Origin: Echinococcus granulosus
Lineage: Eukaryota > Platyhelminthes > Cestoda > Cyclophyllidea > Taeniidae
DNA length: 16,411 bases
Reading direction: 5' to 3'
Assembly (NCBI RefSeq): GCF_000524195.1
Contig: NW_020170441.1
Span: forward strand, 322,906 to 339,316
In this document: positions 1 through 9,064 of the stretch, one piece after another
Numbering within the stretch: the first letter of the stretch is position 1
How the letters are laid out: each line of letters opens with the position of its first letter
Position numbers and translations under genes: made by a program
The notes under the pieces: model-generated
Databases searched by the model: none
What the model was told of the DNA's origin: nothing
What the model saw: only the letters and a program-made list of their open reading frames with translations

Positions 1-2994
1 CTGTCTGGAAGCGGGCGTGACGTTGTTACTAGGTGCCGAATAGTGGGTTAAGCAGGAATAACATCCCAATAAGATATGTTAAGGCCAGTGCTGTAAGTGG
101 GGTGCATGTGAAGAAATAACTGGACATGGGTATGTTAAACAGCACAGTCACATCTGTCAGATCAAAATTAACCACTTTGTCAAAAAAGTATACCCCGAAG
201 ACATTGCGTACTTTGACAAGCAATTTTTTTCAAGATGATCCTCCTTTTTAAGTCCTTTGAGATTTTTAGTAATAACCACTTGATTAGTTCATAGGGAGTT
301 ATAAAGCAGCCTTTTGTGAGCTGTCAAAATAACCGTTCATTGCCTACTAATATAATGTGAGGGAAGTGTCTCGGAGGTCAGTTATACCGATGGATAACTA
401 TAACTTAATGCTCGAAGAGTCATGGTTTGGGGTTTCAACCAAATGATCGTTCAGCGTTGCATCATGCAATCCATTTAACGCTAAAAATAGCAGCACACGG
501 AAGGCTTCCATTCAAATCTTTCTGTGCGTACATGAAGCACCAATGAAGTTCAAAAAGGAGACATTGTTAAAAGGCTGTCGAAGACCCCTTTATTCTATAA
601 TTAGATTTATGGCTCCTCCTTTAAGTTTGGGTTTTGGTCATGTGCACCCCATGTACAAGAAGGCATCAGTGAAATGAATCCTTAGGAGCCTGTACAATAT
701 GATCATGTTAAGGAATAAAACCCACTAGAATGCGCGTTGCGATTTATGAGACTTGGAAGGTAGAAAATAAAGGGCATGCAGGATGTGTGCAAATCGCGCG
801 CTTTCTATTTGTAGCTGACATGACTAACTTGTCTACACGATGTCGAAACTGACATTTGCTGTCAACAGGAAAGAGGTTATTCATCACGACACCAGTCTAA
901 GCGCAGGCCAACAGTGATGAGCTGGGATATTAAGCACTATCAAATGGAAAGGCGGCTAGAACCACTTTTATTGTGGCTAAATAAAAGACCCGTAACTAGT
1001 ACGTAGCATTCACTCTATCCTCTTCGCTCGCTTTTAATTATACTCAAGACAGCAATAATAAAAGGATGTTAAGACCGTCCTCAAAATATCGCACTTCAAG
1101 GAGCGCCGGTACATTTGAAATTATCATGTGCATTACTTTCTACTTTACTGGACAATATTTAAGGACACTTACCTCAAAAGTATGATTTCATGATTTGCAT
1201 GATTCCATGCAGGTACACTAAAGCAGACCAGTAATTATGCAAGAGTAAGTAATTATTATGAGTCGAGCACTAAATATAGAATTTTTAAAATACAAGTTTA
1301 CAATTTTGGGATTTTTTGGCAAATATTCCATGTATTTCGACCTACCTAAAACAAATACGAGTTACTTATTTACCTCATGAGTAGTATAACTTAGGGATAT
1401 AGCTTCAGGTTCTTTTAAAATGATCGTGCTAAATTGAGCAGCGTAATGCAAAACAGATTAAAATGACTATGAATTTTGCAAGGTTTGATATGGTCTTTGA
1501 TGTTTTGTTAGCAACATCTATTATTTATGCGCATGGTTTGATACAGTCTCTGCAACTTTTTGTTTAGTATAGGCGTACACAACTTGGTGAAAGCAGATGC
1601 TTTTAGGTAAGGTACAAGAAACATGTGCCGTTGAGGCGTCTCTGCATTAAAATAAGTGATATGAAAGAATATGCAGCAACCAGTTTGGATCCCTGGATAA
1701 GTTATGGCAGATTATAAGACCCACGAGGGACGCCAAAGGCAGAATAACGATTGCATTTGATGACTTGTTTGTGTTGCCTCGCTATATTCATCAAGGCGAA
1801 ATGGGAAAATACTTGCTTGTTCGGGTACCAAGGCGACCGTAAACCGCAAGGAGTGTAGAGAGATAATATGGTTCCGTGACAAAACCGCTTATCCCATCAA
1901 GGTGACTCACTGGCGGCGCCACCCGTTACCGAGAGTCCTGCAAGCCACCTGCCTGATTCGTATATTAATGCTTGGTTATGAAGGTTTCAAATGCTGCATT
2001 AAATCTTATACCTTTCCGTGAACTATTTGCGACTTCTTCAAACTCACCGGAGAGAATTGGATTTTCGGTAAAAACAAAAGACATTGTTTTTAGCATTGCA
2101 GTAACCCACAGATAAATATTGTATATTAAAGGGGTTCTTAAATTTTCATAGCAAGACTTCGCAATCTGTTACTACGTAGTGGGCGATATGTAACTAAGGT
2201 TGGCTACCCTGGGGAAGGGTGACCAAGTTTGCATTAAACTCCAATAGATACACTAATATTGACGGATAATGGATTCTTTGCAGCCTAGGCTATCCAGTTT
2301 TTGCGGTTTAGTGATGGCCTTACTTAGCCCTTAATATGTAGCTCCCACTAATGTCACCGGGACAACTCAAACTTCTTTATGGCAAGTAACCGCAAAGCAC
2401 TTCAGCTTTATTAGACACGCCTCGGGTAAGATTTGGGTATAAAATTCCCCACCTTCAGCGGTACAGTTATTGGGATACCGCGACTGTTTTGCAGTTTTAA
2501 GCACTGGCTATTCATAAGTTAAAAACTGTATAAAGCTTGAAGTATTACCAGTTTCATGGTAAAGCAATGAAAAATGAATTTCGAATCCAGAGCAATAGGT
2601 CTGCAATGCAGGGTGAAGGACAGAGAACAGCCAATTTGATTTCCACTTTCATTTGGTAACTGAGATTATGTTAGAAATGGTAATTTATTCAGTTTTTACA
2701 TTTTAGACAATTGATTGGAGCTAAAATAATCCACTTTTTGAGAAAGGACTAAATAAGATGCTCGAATAGAGAATTTTTCTATACCCCATTAAAGATACTG
2801 CCAAGTTTATGGAGATGATACAATTAGTTTAAGTGGACTGTTTTCATCACTTTAAAAATCAGCCGCCTCCCACTCGAATGCCCAGCTATCTCGAATATTC
2901 ACACAATAGACAACAACACTTTACGGTGTATTTCATCACTTTTATAAGGGACTGATCACCTACACATCACTCGCATGGACACTAGCATACTCAC
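1..2994. other. Non-coding AT-rich DNA, no feature recognised
   Basis: All frames on both strands are interrupted often; the longest open stretches are of random length and composition. No paired splice signals enclosing a convincing coding segment, no tRNA-like or rRNA sequence and no repeat array were seen. It could be intergenic DNA or introns of a gene whose exons lie outside. Confidence 0.6.
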
Positions 2995-3218
2995 ACAAGG
3001 ATCGCGGTTTGGAAGTCATGCTGCACTCCAACCGCAAGGCTCACAACAGAAGTCGGGACTTTATATAAAAGCAAAACAGAAATTCCTTCTGGCTTGACAA
3101 CAAAGTAAGTCACTTTCATCGACAGAGGTGGCAATGCATGCACCATGGACACGAAGTCAGTAGTGCAATGAAGTTTGATGCTCCATGAAACGAAGAAAGA
3201 AACGGAGTCTTTTAATCC
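2995..3218 (-). CDS. Weak exon candidate downstream of the kelch gene
   Basis: A minus-strand frame is open for about 80 codons (TTDFVSMVHALPPLSMKV, then a Val/Leu-rich second half) with codon choice like the kelch gene, though a strand-opposed frame also looks partly coding. It is bounded by an AG after CTGGTGC and a good donor, GTGAGT at 2989-2994. The pyrimidine tract at the acceptor is poor. No family recognised. It lies about 300 bases downstream of the kelch stop and would belong to a separate transcript. Confidence 0.2.
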
Positions 3219-3532
3219 CTGCACCAGATTTTACATCTTCCGGAAAATAATGAATTAGGCATTCAAATTAAATCAGTCATTGTACCCAATAAAGTTGACT
3301 AAATTAAACATCTGATAGAAGAATCAAAAGGTCGGCGTACAAAGTGGCGAAGTATGATTAAGAAAGTCGCAGGATTCCTTGTATTTGTCCTGCTGCATTT
3401 ACATTTGCTGCTGTACTTTGAAGATTTCAAATCATAAGAATGAGCAGACGATGCATTCACATTCAGAGGCATAGACTTTTCAATGTTCTACTTAGGGGAA
3501 GAATAAGGCAGCCATTCAGAATTTGCCTCTTG

Positions 3533-5380
3533 TCATAGAAAGTCCTTTATTACATCAAGACCTTTTATTCCGCAGCAGCAGTTGGCACTGGCTGGTAAAT
3601 GAAGCTCCTTCACTTGCTCCCAGGAACTGTGCATCCCGGGGACCCACTTTTCGACAAGAGCGATTGTGGAGTTTGTTTCGTCGCTCCATCCGCCCATCAC
3701 GTATATGCTATCATCCATGGATACAATACAGAAATTACTCCGCTGGCGAATCATCGAGGGCATTGTTTGCCACTGATTAGTCTCCGGATCATATCGTTCA
3801 ACTGTTCTCAACCGTTGCAGGCCATCATTTCCACCAATAGCATAGAGACAATTGTTGAAACCAGTCACACTGACACCACTTCGAATATTCTGCATCGGAG
3901 CCAAAAGAGTCCATTGGTCCACTTTTGGATCATAACACTCAACAGAATCGTAAAAGTGATGTCCATCAAATCCGCCACAAACGTAGATCTTCCCGTTTAA
4001 AGAGTCAGCTCCAGCGTCGCTCCGCACTTGTCTCATCTGTGATACAAACGTCCAGTTATTCTGCTCTGGGTCATAGCGCTCTACAGTGTTCAAACGATGC
4101 CGGCCATTGTGTCCACCCAACGCATATATAGCGTTGTCTAGAAGACAAGCGCATATATAATTACGCTTTTCGTGCATTGGAGAAAGGTGCTTCCACGTCC
4201 CTGTGGCCAATTCAAGCACCTTGAGCATCTGAGTGGGTCCACTAGCAATATATCCACCAATTACGTAAATCTTATTCTTGTATAGTACGCAGCCCGAATA
4301 AGCATGACCTTCGTCGAGAGCTATTCCATCGTTGTTGATTCGACGCCAAGTATTACTCCGTGAATTGTACACCTGAATCGCACGGGATGGACCAAAGTTC
4401 GGATCATCTTGATTCCCCTCCCACCCACCTACTACAAAAATCGCTGCATGAGGAAGGCGAGGACGCTTCAAGTAAGCTTGCATTTCCGCATCATCTCCTG
4501 ACTGGTGAGCTGTCGAATTGGAACCGGCGCCGTTGGATTCGATGATGGACTGGGCGATGGTTAGAACTTTGCGGCAGCAATCCAAGTATTCAGACATAAG
4601 ATTACTAGCCTTAAGTTGGTTAAACTCATCTAAATTCAAACGACCCAGTCGCAAACAACCAAGAAGTTCATTAATGTGGCAACAGCGTTTTGAAGGATCA
4701 GCTGTTACCCACCTTTCTAGTTGCCTAAATAAATCTAGTTCGTTAGAGGTGTTCAATGCGTCATCACGCAGTAGAGGCTCCAGCCTTTCGAATGGTTGCA
4801 AAATGAAATCGTCACATGCACAAGTATCAAGGAAGTGATTAAGCAAAAAATTTCGACAGTGATTTGCCACGATAGGTGCGATTTCAGAGATCGGTTCTAA
4901 AGCGGTCCAGTAGGTCCAAACGTTGTGCGTTGATAATTTTTGTTTCATGGCATCAATAAAATACTCAACCAAATCCGGCACTTCGAAATGGGATCCTGCT
5001 TTCAAAACGGAGACTAGTTTTTGGCTGTCCAAGGTATTTGTCAAATCTTTCCTAGCTTCGTCAGAGCAGTGAGTAAAAGACAGCATAATCTCGAAACCGC
5101 TTAAATCGTCATAACTGACGTGGAGGGGTTCTATTTGAAGATCGCAGAGACTTCGAGCACGAGCCCGTCGGGAATGCTTTTGCTTCTCATCCTCCTCCTC
5201 TCGAACTCGTGACTTTTCAAGCTCACCCCTTCGAAGCTCAATTAATTGGCGTTTGAAGTAGTCACTGGCTTTGGCCAGTTTAAATCCACTTACACGGTGC
5301 TCATGGCTACCGTTTATAATTACGATTCGATCAAGCACATACTCGGGTAGGGTGTACACAAAATTGCAACCGTTGCTCAT
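3533..5380 (-). CDS. KLHL10: Kelch-like protein 10 type BTB-BACK-kelch CUL3 adaptor, single exon
   Basis: This is a complete intronless frame of 615 residues. A divergent BTB domain covers about residues 14-148, a BACK domain about 152-260, and a six-bladed kelch propeller about 312-605. The kelch Gly-Gly doublets lie at 318, 375, 422, 469, 516 and 563, four of the five spacings being exactly 47. The typical following Tyr...Trp pairs are present (for example ERYDPEQNNW and ERYDPETNQW). The linker RPRLPHA before blade 1, the LNTVERYDPE and LRTVERYDPE blades and the CCCGIKGLDVIKDF tail resemble KLHL10 as I remember it (about 608 residues in human). In that family the BTB and BACK bind CUL3 and the propeller presents substrate for ubiquitination; mammalian KLHL10 acts in spermatids. 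The start ATG has G at -3, and an in-frame TAA lies nine codons upstream at 5405-5407. The odd part is a charged insertion at about residues 50-78 inside the BTB. The family is certain; KLHL10 is the best subfamily guess. Confidence 0.93.
   Translation of the reverse strand: MSNGCNFVYTLPEYVLDRIVIINGSHEHRVSGFKLAKASDYFKRQLIELRRGELEKSRVREEEDEKQKHSRRARARSLCDLQIEPLHVSYDDLSGFEIMLSFTHCSDEARKDLTNTLDSQKLVSVLKAGSHFEVPDLVEYFIDAMKQKLSTHNVWTYWTALEPISEIAPIVANHCRNFLLNHFLDTCACDDFILQPFERLEPLLRDDALNTSNELDLFRQLERWVTADPSKRCCHINELLGCLRLGRLNLDEFNQLKASNLMSEYLDCCRKVLTIAQSIIESNGAGSNSTAHQSGDDAEMQAYLKRPRLPHAAIFVVGGWEGNQDDPNFGPSRAIQVYNSRSNTWRRINNDGIALDEGHAYSGCVLYKNKIYVIGGYIASGPTQMLKVLELATGTWKHLSPMHEKRNYICACLLDNAIYALGGHNGRHRLNTVERYDPEQNNWTFVSQMRQVRSDAGADSLNGKIYVCGGFDGHHFYDSVECYDPKVDQWTLLAPMQNIRSGVSVTGFNNCLYAIGGNDGLQRLRTVERYDPETNQWQTMPSMIRQRSNFCIVSMDDSIYVMGGWSDETNSTIALVEKWVPGMHSSWEQVKELHLPASANCCCGIKGLDVIKDFL
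3546..3551 (-). promoter_or_regulatory. AATAAA poly(A) signal inside the last codons of the kelch gene
   Basis: A canonical AATAAA on the minus strand begins 13 bases before the first base of the stop codon (it lies in the codons for VIKD). I found no other AATAAA on this strand down to about 3000. Cleavage 10-30 bases downstream would leave a 3' UTR of only a few to about twenty bases. Variant hexamers further down (ATTAAA at 3211-3216) are an alternative. Confidence 0.35.
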
Positions 5381-5427
5381 CTCCCAGTGGAGGGCTGGTG
5401 TTTCTTATACCACGCGCCAGGATAGCG

Positions 5428-5478
5428 CACGTGGTCACGAGGTGATCAAAGTGACATGGCCACAAATCGATGGGGCGG
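5428..5478. promoter_or_regulatory. Candidate core promoter elements of the kelch gene (E-box and GC-box)
   Basis: A palindromic E-box CACGTG lies at 5428-5433, about 50 bases upstream of the kelch start codon, and a GC-box GGGGCGG at 5472-5478. The segment 5381-5540 is visibly richer in G+C than the DNA beyond it. E-boxes bind bHLH factors and GC-boxes bind Sp1-type factors. No TATA box is seen at a suitable distance. Both motifs are short and can occur by chance, so this is only a pointer to where the promoter may be. Confidence 0.3.
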
Positions 5479-5697
5479 AGGGAACGCCTACTGCGACTAC
5501 TCCCCACCTCCGAAGAGAGCTGGGAAGCTGCTATCAGGGGAAATTGTTTAACTGCGGACACCCTTCAAGTGATTTGCAACATTTCCTTTAAGGCAATTTG
5601 GCGATACCAAAAACTTGCTGCTGCTGAAGGGTTACACGAGTTATTCCATTTGGACTTAATAGCTAGCACGCGGTTTCTTTGCCGACATTCCACCTGA
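5470..5697 (+). CDS. Small divergent ORF over the kelch promoter, doubtful
   Basis: From an ATG 90 bases beyond the kelch start, in the opposite direction, 75 codons run to a TGA. The product begins MGRRERLLRLLPTSEESWEA and has no motif I recognise and no signal peptide. The DNA is GC-richer than the surroundings, which itself lengthens random ORFs. It could be the first exon of a divergently transcribed gene or chance. The opposite strand of this segment is open as well. Confidence 0.15.
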   Translation: MGRRERLLRLLPTSEESWEAAIRGNCLTADTLQVICNISFKAIWRYQKLAAAEGLHELFHLDLIASTRFLCRHST

Positions 5698-8652
5698 GTG
5701 GAAATACTGGATGCGTGATGTCAATCCATCTCAGCTGAGAATTCACACACAGCTGCATCAGCCTATCCAGGCCTGATGGTTATCCATTTATTCAAAATTT
5801 ACAATTTATCGGACGACAAAATAATATGTAGGTTTTTTGAAAAATCCATACCCTTTCCGCTCTACAATTTACCGAAGCAAGACATTTATTTACTTCACTG
5901 CGATAAGTGCTTGCTAAGTAGGCGCACTCACTCAAGTCCACCTCTCAAAGCCTGCCTCAAGATCGACTTAGTGGGTTCAATGGAACGGAATAGTGTGGTT
6001 CCACCTAGACACCGCTTACGCCTACATACGCTTCAATAGGTGGGAAACGGTGCAGAGTGCCAAGATCCACTTTCCGAAACACCAATTGAGAGATTGCGAC
6101 TCGTCACAGCGCTTAAAATTGGCCAGACGACAGCGCACGAGCCAGCAAAGTCAGCTGCCAAGTCAACTCTACTCTCACGTAGGTTTCTGAGATAGTTTGG
6201 AATAAATCGCCTGAGTCGTCTAACAACCCCACATTTACCACTGTACCAGAACTGCATCGACTTTGGTCGTTTAAATGATCACACCAACTTTTCTGTCGCT
6301 TGCGATTCGGCCGACACATAAGGATGACCAACGAGAAATCCGCCTCACGTTTGGAAACATCTTCAGACTGCCATCACGGTGCATCCAAAGAGTTCACGTA
6401 GGCAGGAAGTGATAACGATTTAACGCGTTTGGTGCCACCGAATCCATGGTCTTTTAAGTCGGTTTTTCGAAATAGATATCAGTAAAAATAAGCGGCACTT
6501 AATTCCACCGATAACCAGTCAAGGTAGCGAGGATGCTTGCCGGAAAGAAGACGCCCACCAACAGGGAGGATCCGATCAACAAATGATCCGTATGTAAAAT
6601 CAGGAAATGCAAGTAAGACTATTGGTTGTTTTTTTTATTCGAAGCACCTAGAAATTTCGCAACAGTGTATTAGCAACTAACCCAGCTTGGCACCACTTCA
6701 AAATGCGGAACTCGCACCCAGGGGAAGGTGGAATCAATTAAAACGGCGAGGAAATGGAATAGAAAACAGATCACCGGCGACGAATCCGGGGAAGAGCGGT
6801 GATTTCGCTAAAAAAGAAAAGCAAGGCTTATAAAATTATCGTGAGCAAATTCACATATCCTCCAGGTTTAGCAACAGCCAAACAAGTAAGATGACAAAGC
6901 AGACAAATATTTATCCACTAAAATTATTCATTTAAGTAAATTTTACGGACTGATTTTCCTATTTACTTACTTGTTTATTAACTCTCTATTGAACTCATAC
7001 ACATCTAGCCGAGCAAGGCGAGGGAGAGTGCTAAATCGTGCACCTAGCGATGGCGCAAAAGCGGGGATTATCACCCCGTGCCAGCCGCATAATTTTGGTC
7101 CAAATGAGGTACAATTAAAACAAAATGACATAAAAAATGCTAATGCATGTCACCTTCCAATGTTGGGACAGGAAACGTTTATTTGTGTACAATGGAGTCA
7201 ACTGCGCTGTTTCTTGCGATTAATCGGTCTCGTGCACGTTTATTTGGTGAAGTAGGAAAGTCTGTGCAAAAATGTGATTTTGATGACACTGCAGGTTACG
7301 CAGATTTCGGCTTTAACAAGAACTGAACAAAGTCTCGACTAGGGACATCAACACACTCGGTGGTGCCAGTTAGTCGCACATATGGACCTTTATTTTGATA
7401 TGGTACTCCAGCGTTGCAACGATGGGATAAACCAAGATGAAGGCCTCCAGAATGTCTCGTTCGAAATAAATTTTAAAAATTGCAAAAGTATCATGATGTT
7501 CAGAACATGATTTATGGTGAAAAATGAAGCATATTGCAAGCATCTACCTGATTTGGTATGCTAAAATTGCAAGCTTTACTCAGATCCCAAGTGGATAATT
7601 AGAAGGTTGTAGTTCCGATGTTTAAAAATTTGAGCCGGTACAGAGTACGCATTTTGATTTGCAGAAGTAGATGAGCGCAACAAAAGCGATTTTAAGGAAA
7701 GATTTGACCAAAAAAACAGTAAATCAATGTAGAAAGTATGCGAGTTTGCTCCATGCGCATGCCTGCCCCGGACTAGACTGTACGACATATAAAGCTTGTA
7801 CTTTTATCACAAACGAGCGCAGTCGCAGCTCGCCCTGGGAGGCAGATTGAATAGCATGTGCTCCCCTGTTGGTCTAAAATGAAAATCTTACTCAACTGCA
7901 GCCAGAGGCGCAAACAACAACAACAACAACAATTCAAAGACTTGATGGGTGGAAGTTTACATAGTCTAGATTGCAAAGACTTATTTAAAAAAAATTGGGA
8001 TCCACTCCAAGTGGAAACAACACGTCAGAGCAAATAATCGCAGAGTTTCCACATTTCAACATTTTATACTGTTAACTAAATAAAACGAAATAAAGTCACA
8101 AGTCCTCATAAAGTGTTAATAAAGGCAAAAGGGGAAAATGCAAAGAAATATAAGCGCATCTGTGACGAAATGTCTTAAAATACGGGAGCCCTGTTGCAGT
8201 AATTCATTCCATTTGAGTAAATTACCATGATCAATGGATTTGTTTTTACACATTATTCACGAGACTACTCCTATAAGTACCTCACGCACCGAAGCTACTC
8301 CCGATGTCTTTTTATGCATTACATTTGTGATATTGTCAACAATTTTTCACGATAGTTCAGTAGAATTAAAATCCAAAGAAAACAACTTAGCTGTTTCAGC
8401 TATAAAAAAGAACATGCTATCTCGTGTGGTGAAATGAGGTGGTGCAAATGACAATTAAGCTTCCTGCAACAGAGGGTGCGATTCTAGACTGAAGGGACCC
8501 AAAACCTTACAGACGTAAGTGCGCATGCATCACGGTGGTTGATGTTTCAGCAAAATGAACACCACAAAGACAGCGGCGCGAGTAATAGCTCCTTGTCGCC
8601 TCGACACATAAATCACGGGAGATCATTAGAGCCTGCTCCACGTGCACACGCC
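5698..8652. other. Intergenic DNA between the spliced gene and the kelch gene
   Basis: No coding segment that I can support on either strand. It holds the AAC microsatellite and short homopolymer runs. On the gene model here it contains the 3' UTR of the upstream gene at its right and distal promoter sequence of the kelch gene at its left. Confidence 0.5.
7913..7932. repeat. (AAC)n trinucleotide microsatellite
   Basis: About six and a half perfect AAC/CAA units in non-coding DNA. Read on the minus strand it would be a run of six Cys or Val codons in chance frames; no gene is seen there. Confidence 0.85.
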
Positions 8653-8743
8653 TTATGCACATCGCCTCCTATTGCCTTGTGAGACGTTTTTGTGGAGAGG
8701 AAAAAGCAGTCTCCTTATGTAGGAAGTGGAAAGAGCTGCTCCT
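8653..8743 (-). CDS. Exon E, probable last coding exon of the spliced gene
   Basis: A very pyrimidine-rich stretch of about 60 bases ends in CCCCATGCAG. The first base then completes the Glu codon (GA plus A) left open by exon D across a 124-base intron. The frame runs GAALSTSYIRRLLFPLHKNVSQGNRRRCA and stops at TAA (8653-8655). The peptide is basic, as in nibrin C-termini, but lacks the FRY motif that follows the acidic patch in human nibrin. No AATAAA is seen on this strand within several hundred bases downstream, so either a variant signal is used or the real last exon lies elsewhere. Confidence 0.45.
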
Positions 8744-8867
8744 CTGCATGGGGAAAGGAAATGCAGAGAAAGACATCATGATGGAAAATGTGAGAGTAAG
8801 TTGGCTAGAAGGAAAGTCCGCACAACTAAAACTGCGCATAAATAGAAAGTCCCGTCTTCTAACTCAC

Positions 8868-9064
8868 TCAAAGAGCTTGTCAATGAGAGCGGTATCCTCG
8901 TTTAGCGGTTGAGAGGGACTATCTTCAGCACGACACTTGAGAGGTCCAGCGATCATTTTTGAATCCGACCTAAATGGCACCAGAGTTACTCCAATTGGCG
9001 ATTTTGACCCAGTGTTGTTCCTCCTCTTTCCACCCAATACTCCCTCGTAACAAGTGGGCCAAAC
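8868..9064 (-). CDS. Exon D of the spliced gene: C-terminal region with acidic tail
   Basis: This has the strongest splice signals of the window. A long pyrimidine tract ending TTTTTATCTCTAG lies before the exon, and the consensus donor GTGAGT follows it. It has 65 codons plus two bases with no stop. The peptide begins VWPTCYEG, is basic (GGKRRNNTGSK), then IGVTLVPFRSDSKM, and ends acidic: AEDSPSQPLNEDTALIDKLF. If it follows exon C the junction reads FKRFTK-V, like FKKFKKV of nibrin, and NEDTALIDKLF would sit where nibrin has its acidic ATM-binding motif ending DDLF. The intron from exon C is 3121 bases. I am confident that it is an exon and less sure that it belongs to the same gene as exons A-C. 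Confidence 0.55.

Noticed and set aside
5331..5561. Minus-strand ORF upstream of the kelch ATG as an N-terminal extension
   Set aside because: It is in a different frame from the kelch gene, and the kelch frame has an in-frame stop nine codons upstream; splicing in would need an unsupported junction.
3523..5697. Plus-strand ORFs of 60-130 codons opposite the kelch gene
   Set aside because: They are shadows of the 615-codon minus-strand gene; the minus frame carries clear kelch repeats and the others have no recognisable features.
8655..8912. 85-codon plus-strand ORF starting MHIASYCLVRRFCG
   Set aside because: It lies antisense to exons D and E, whose splice signals are much stronger; its openness follows from the coding strand and from purine-rich DNA opposite the pyrimidine tract.
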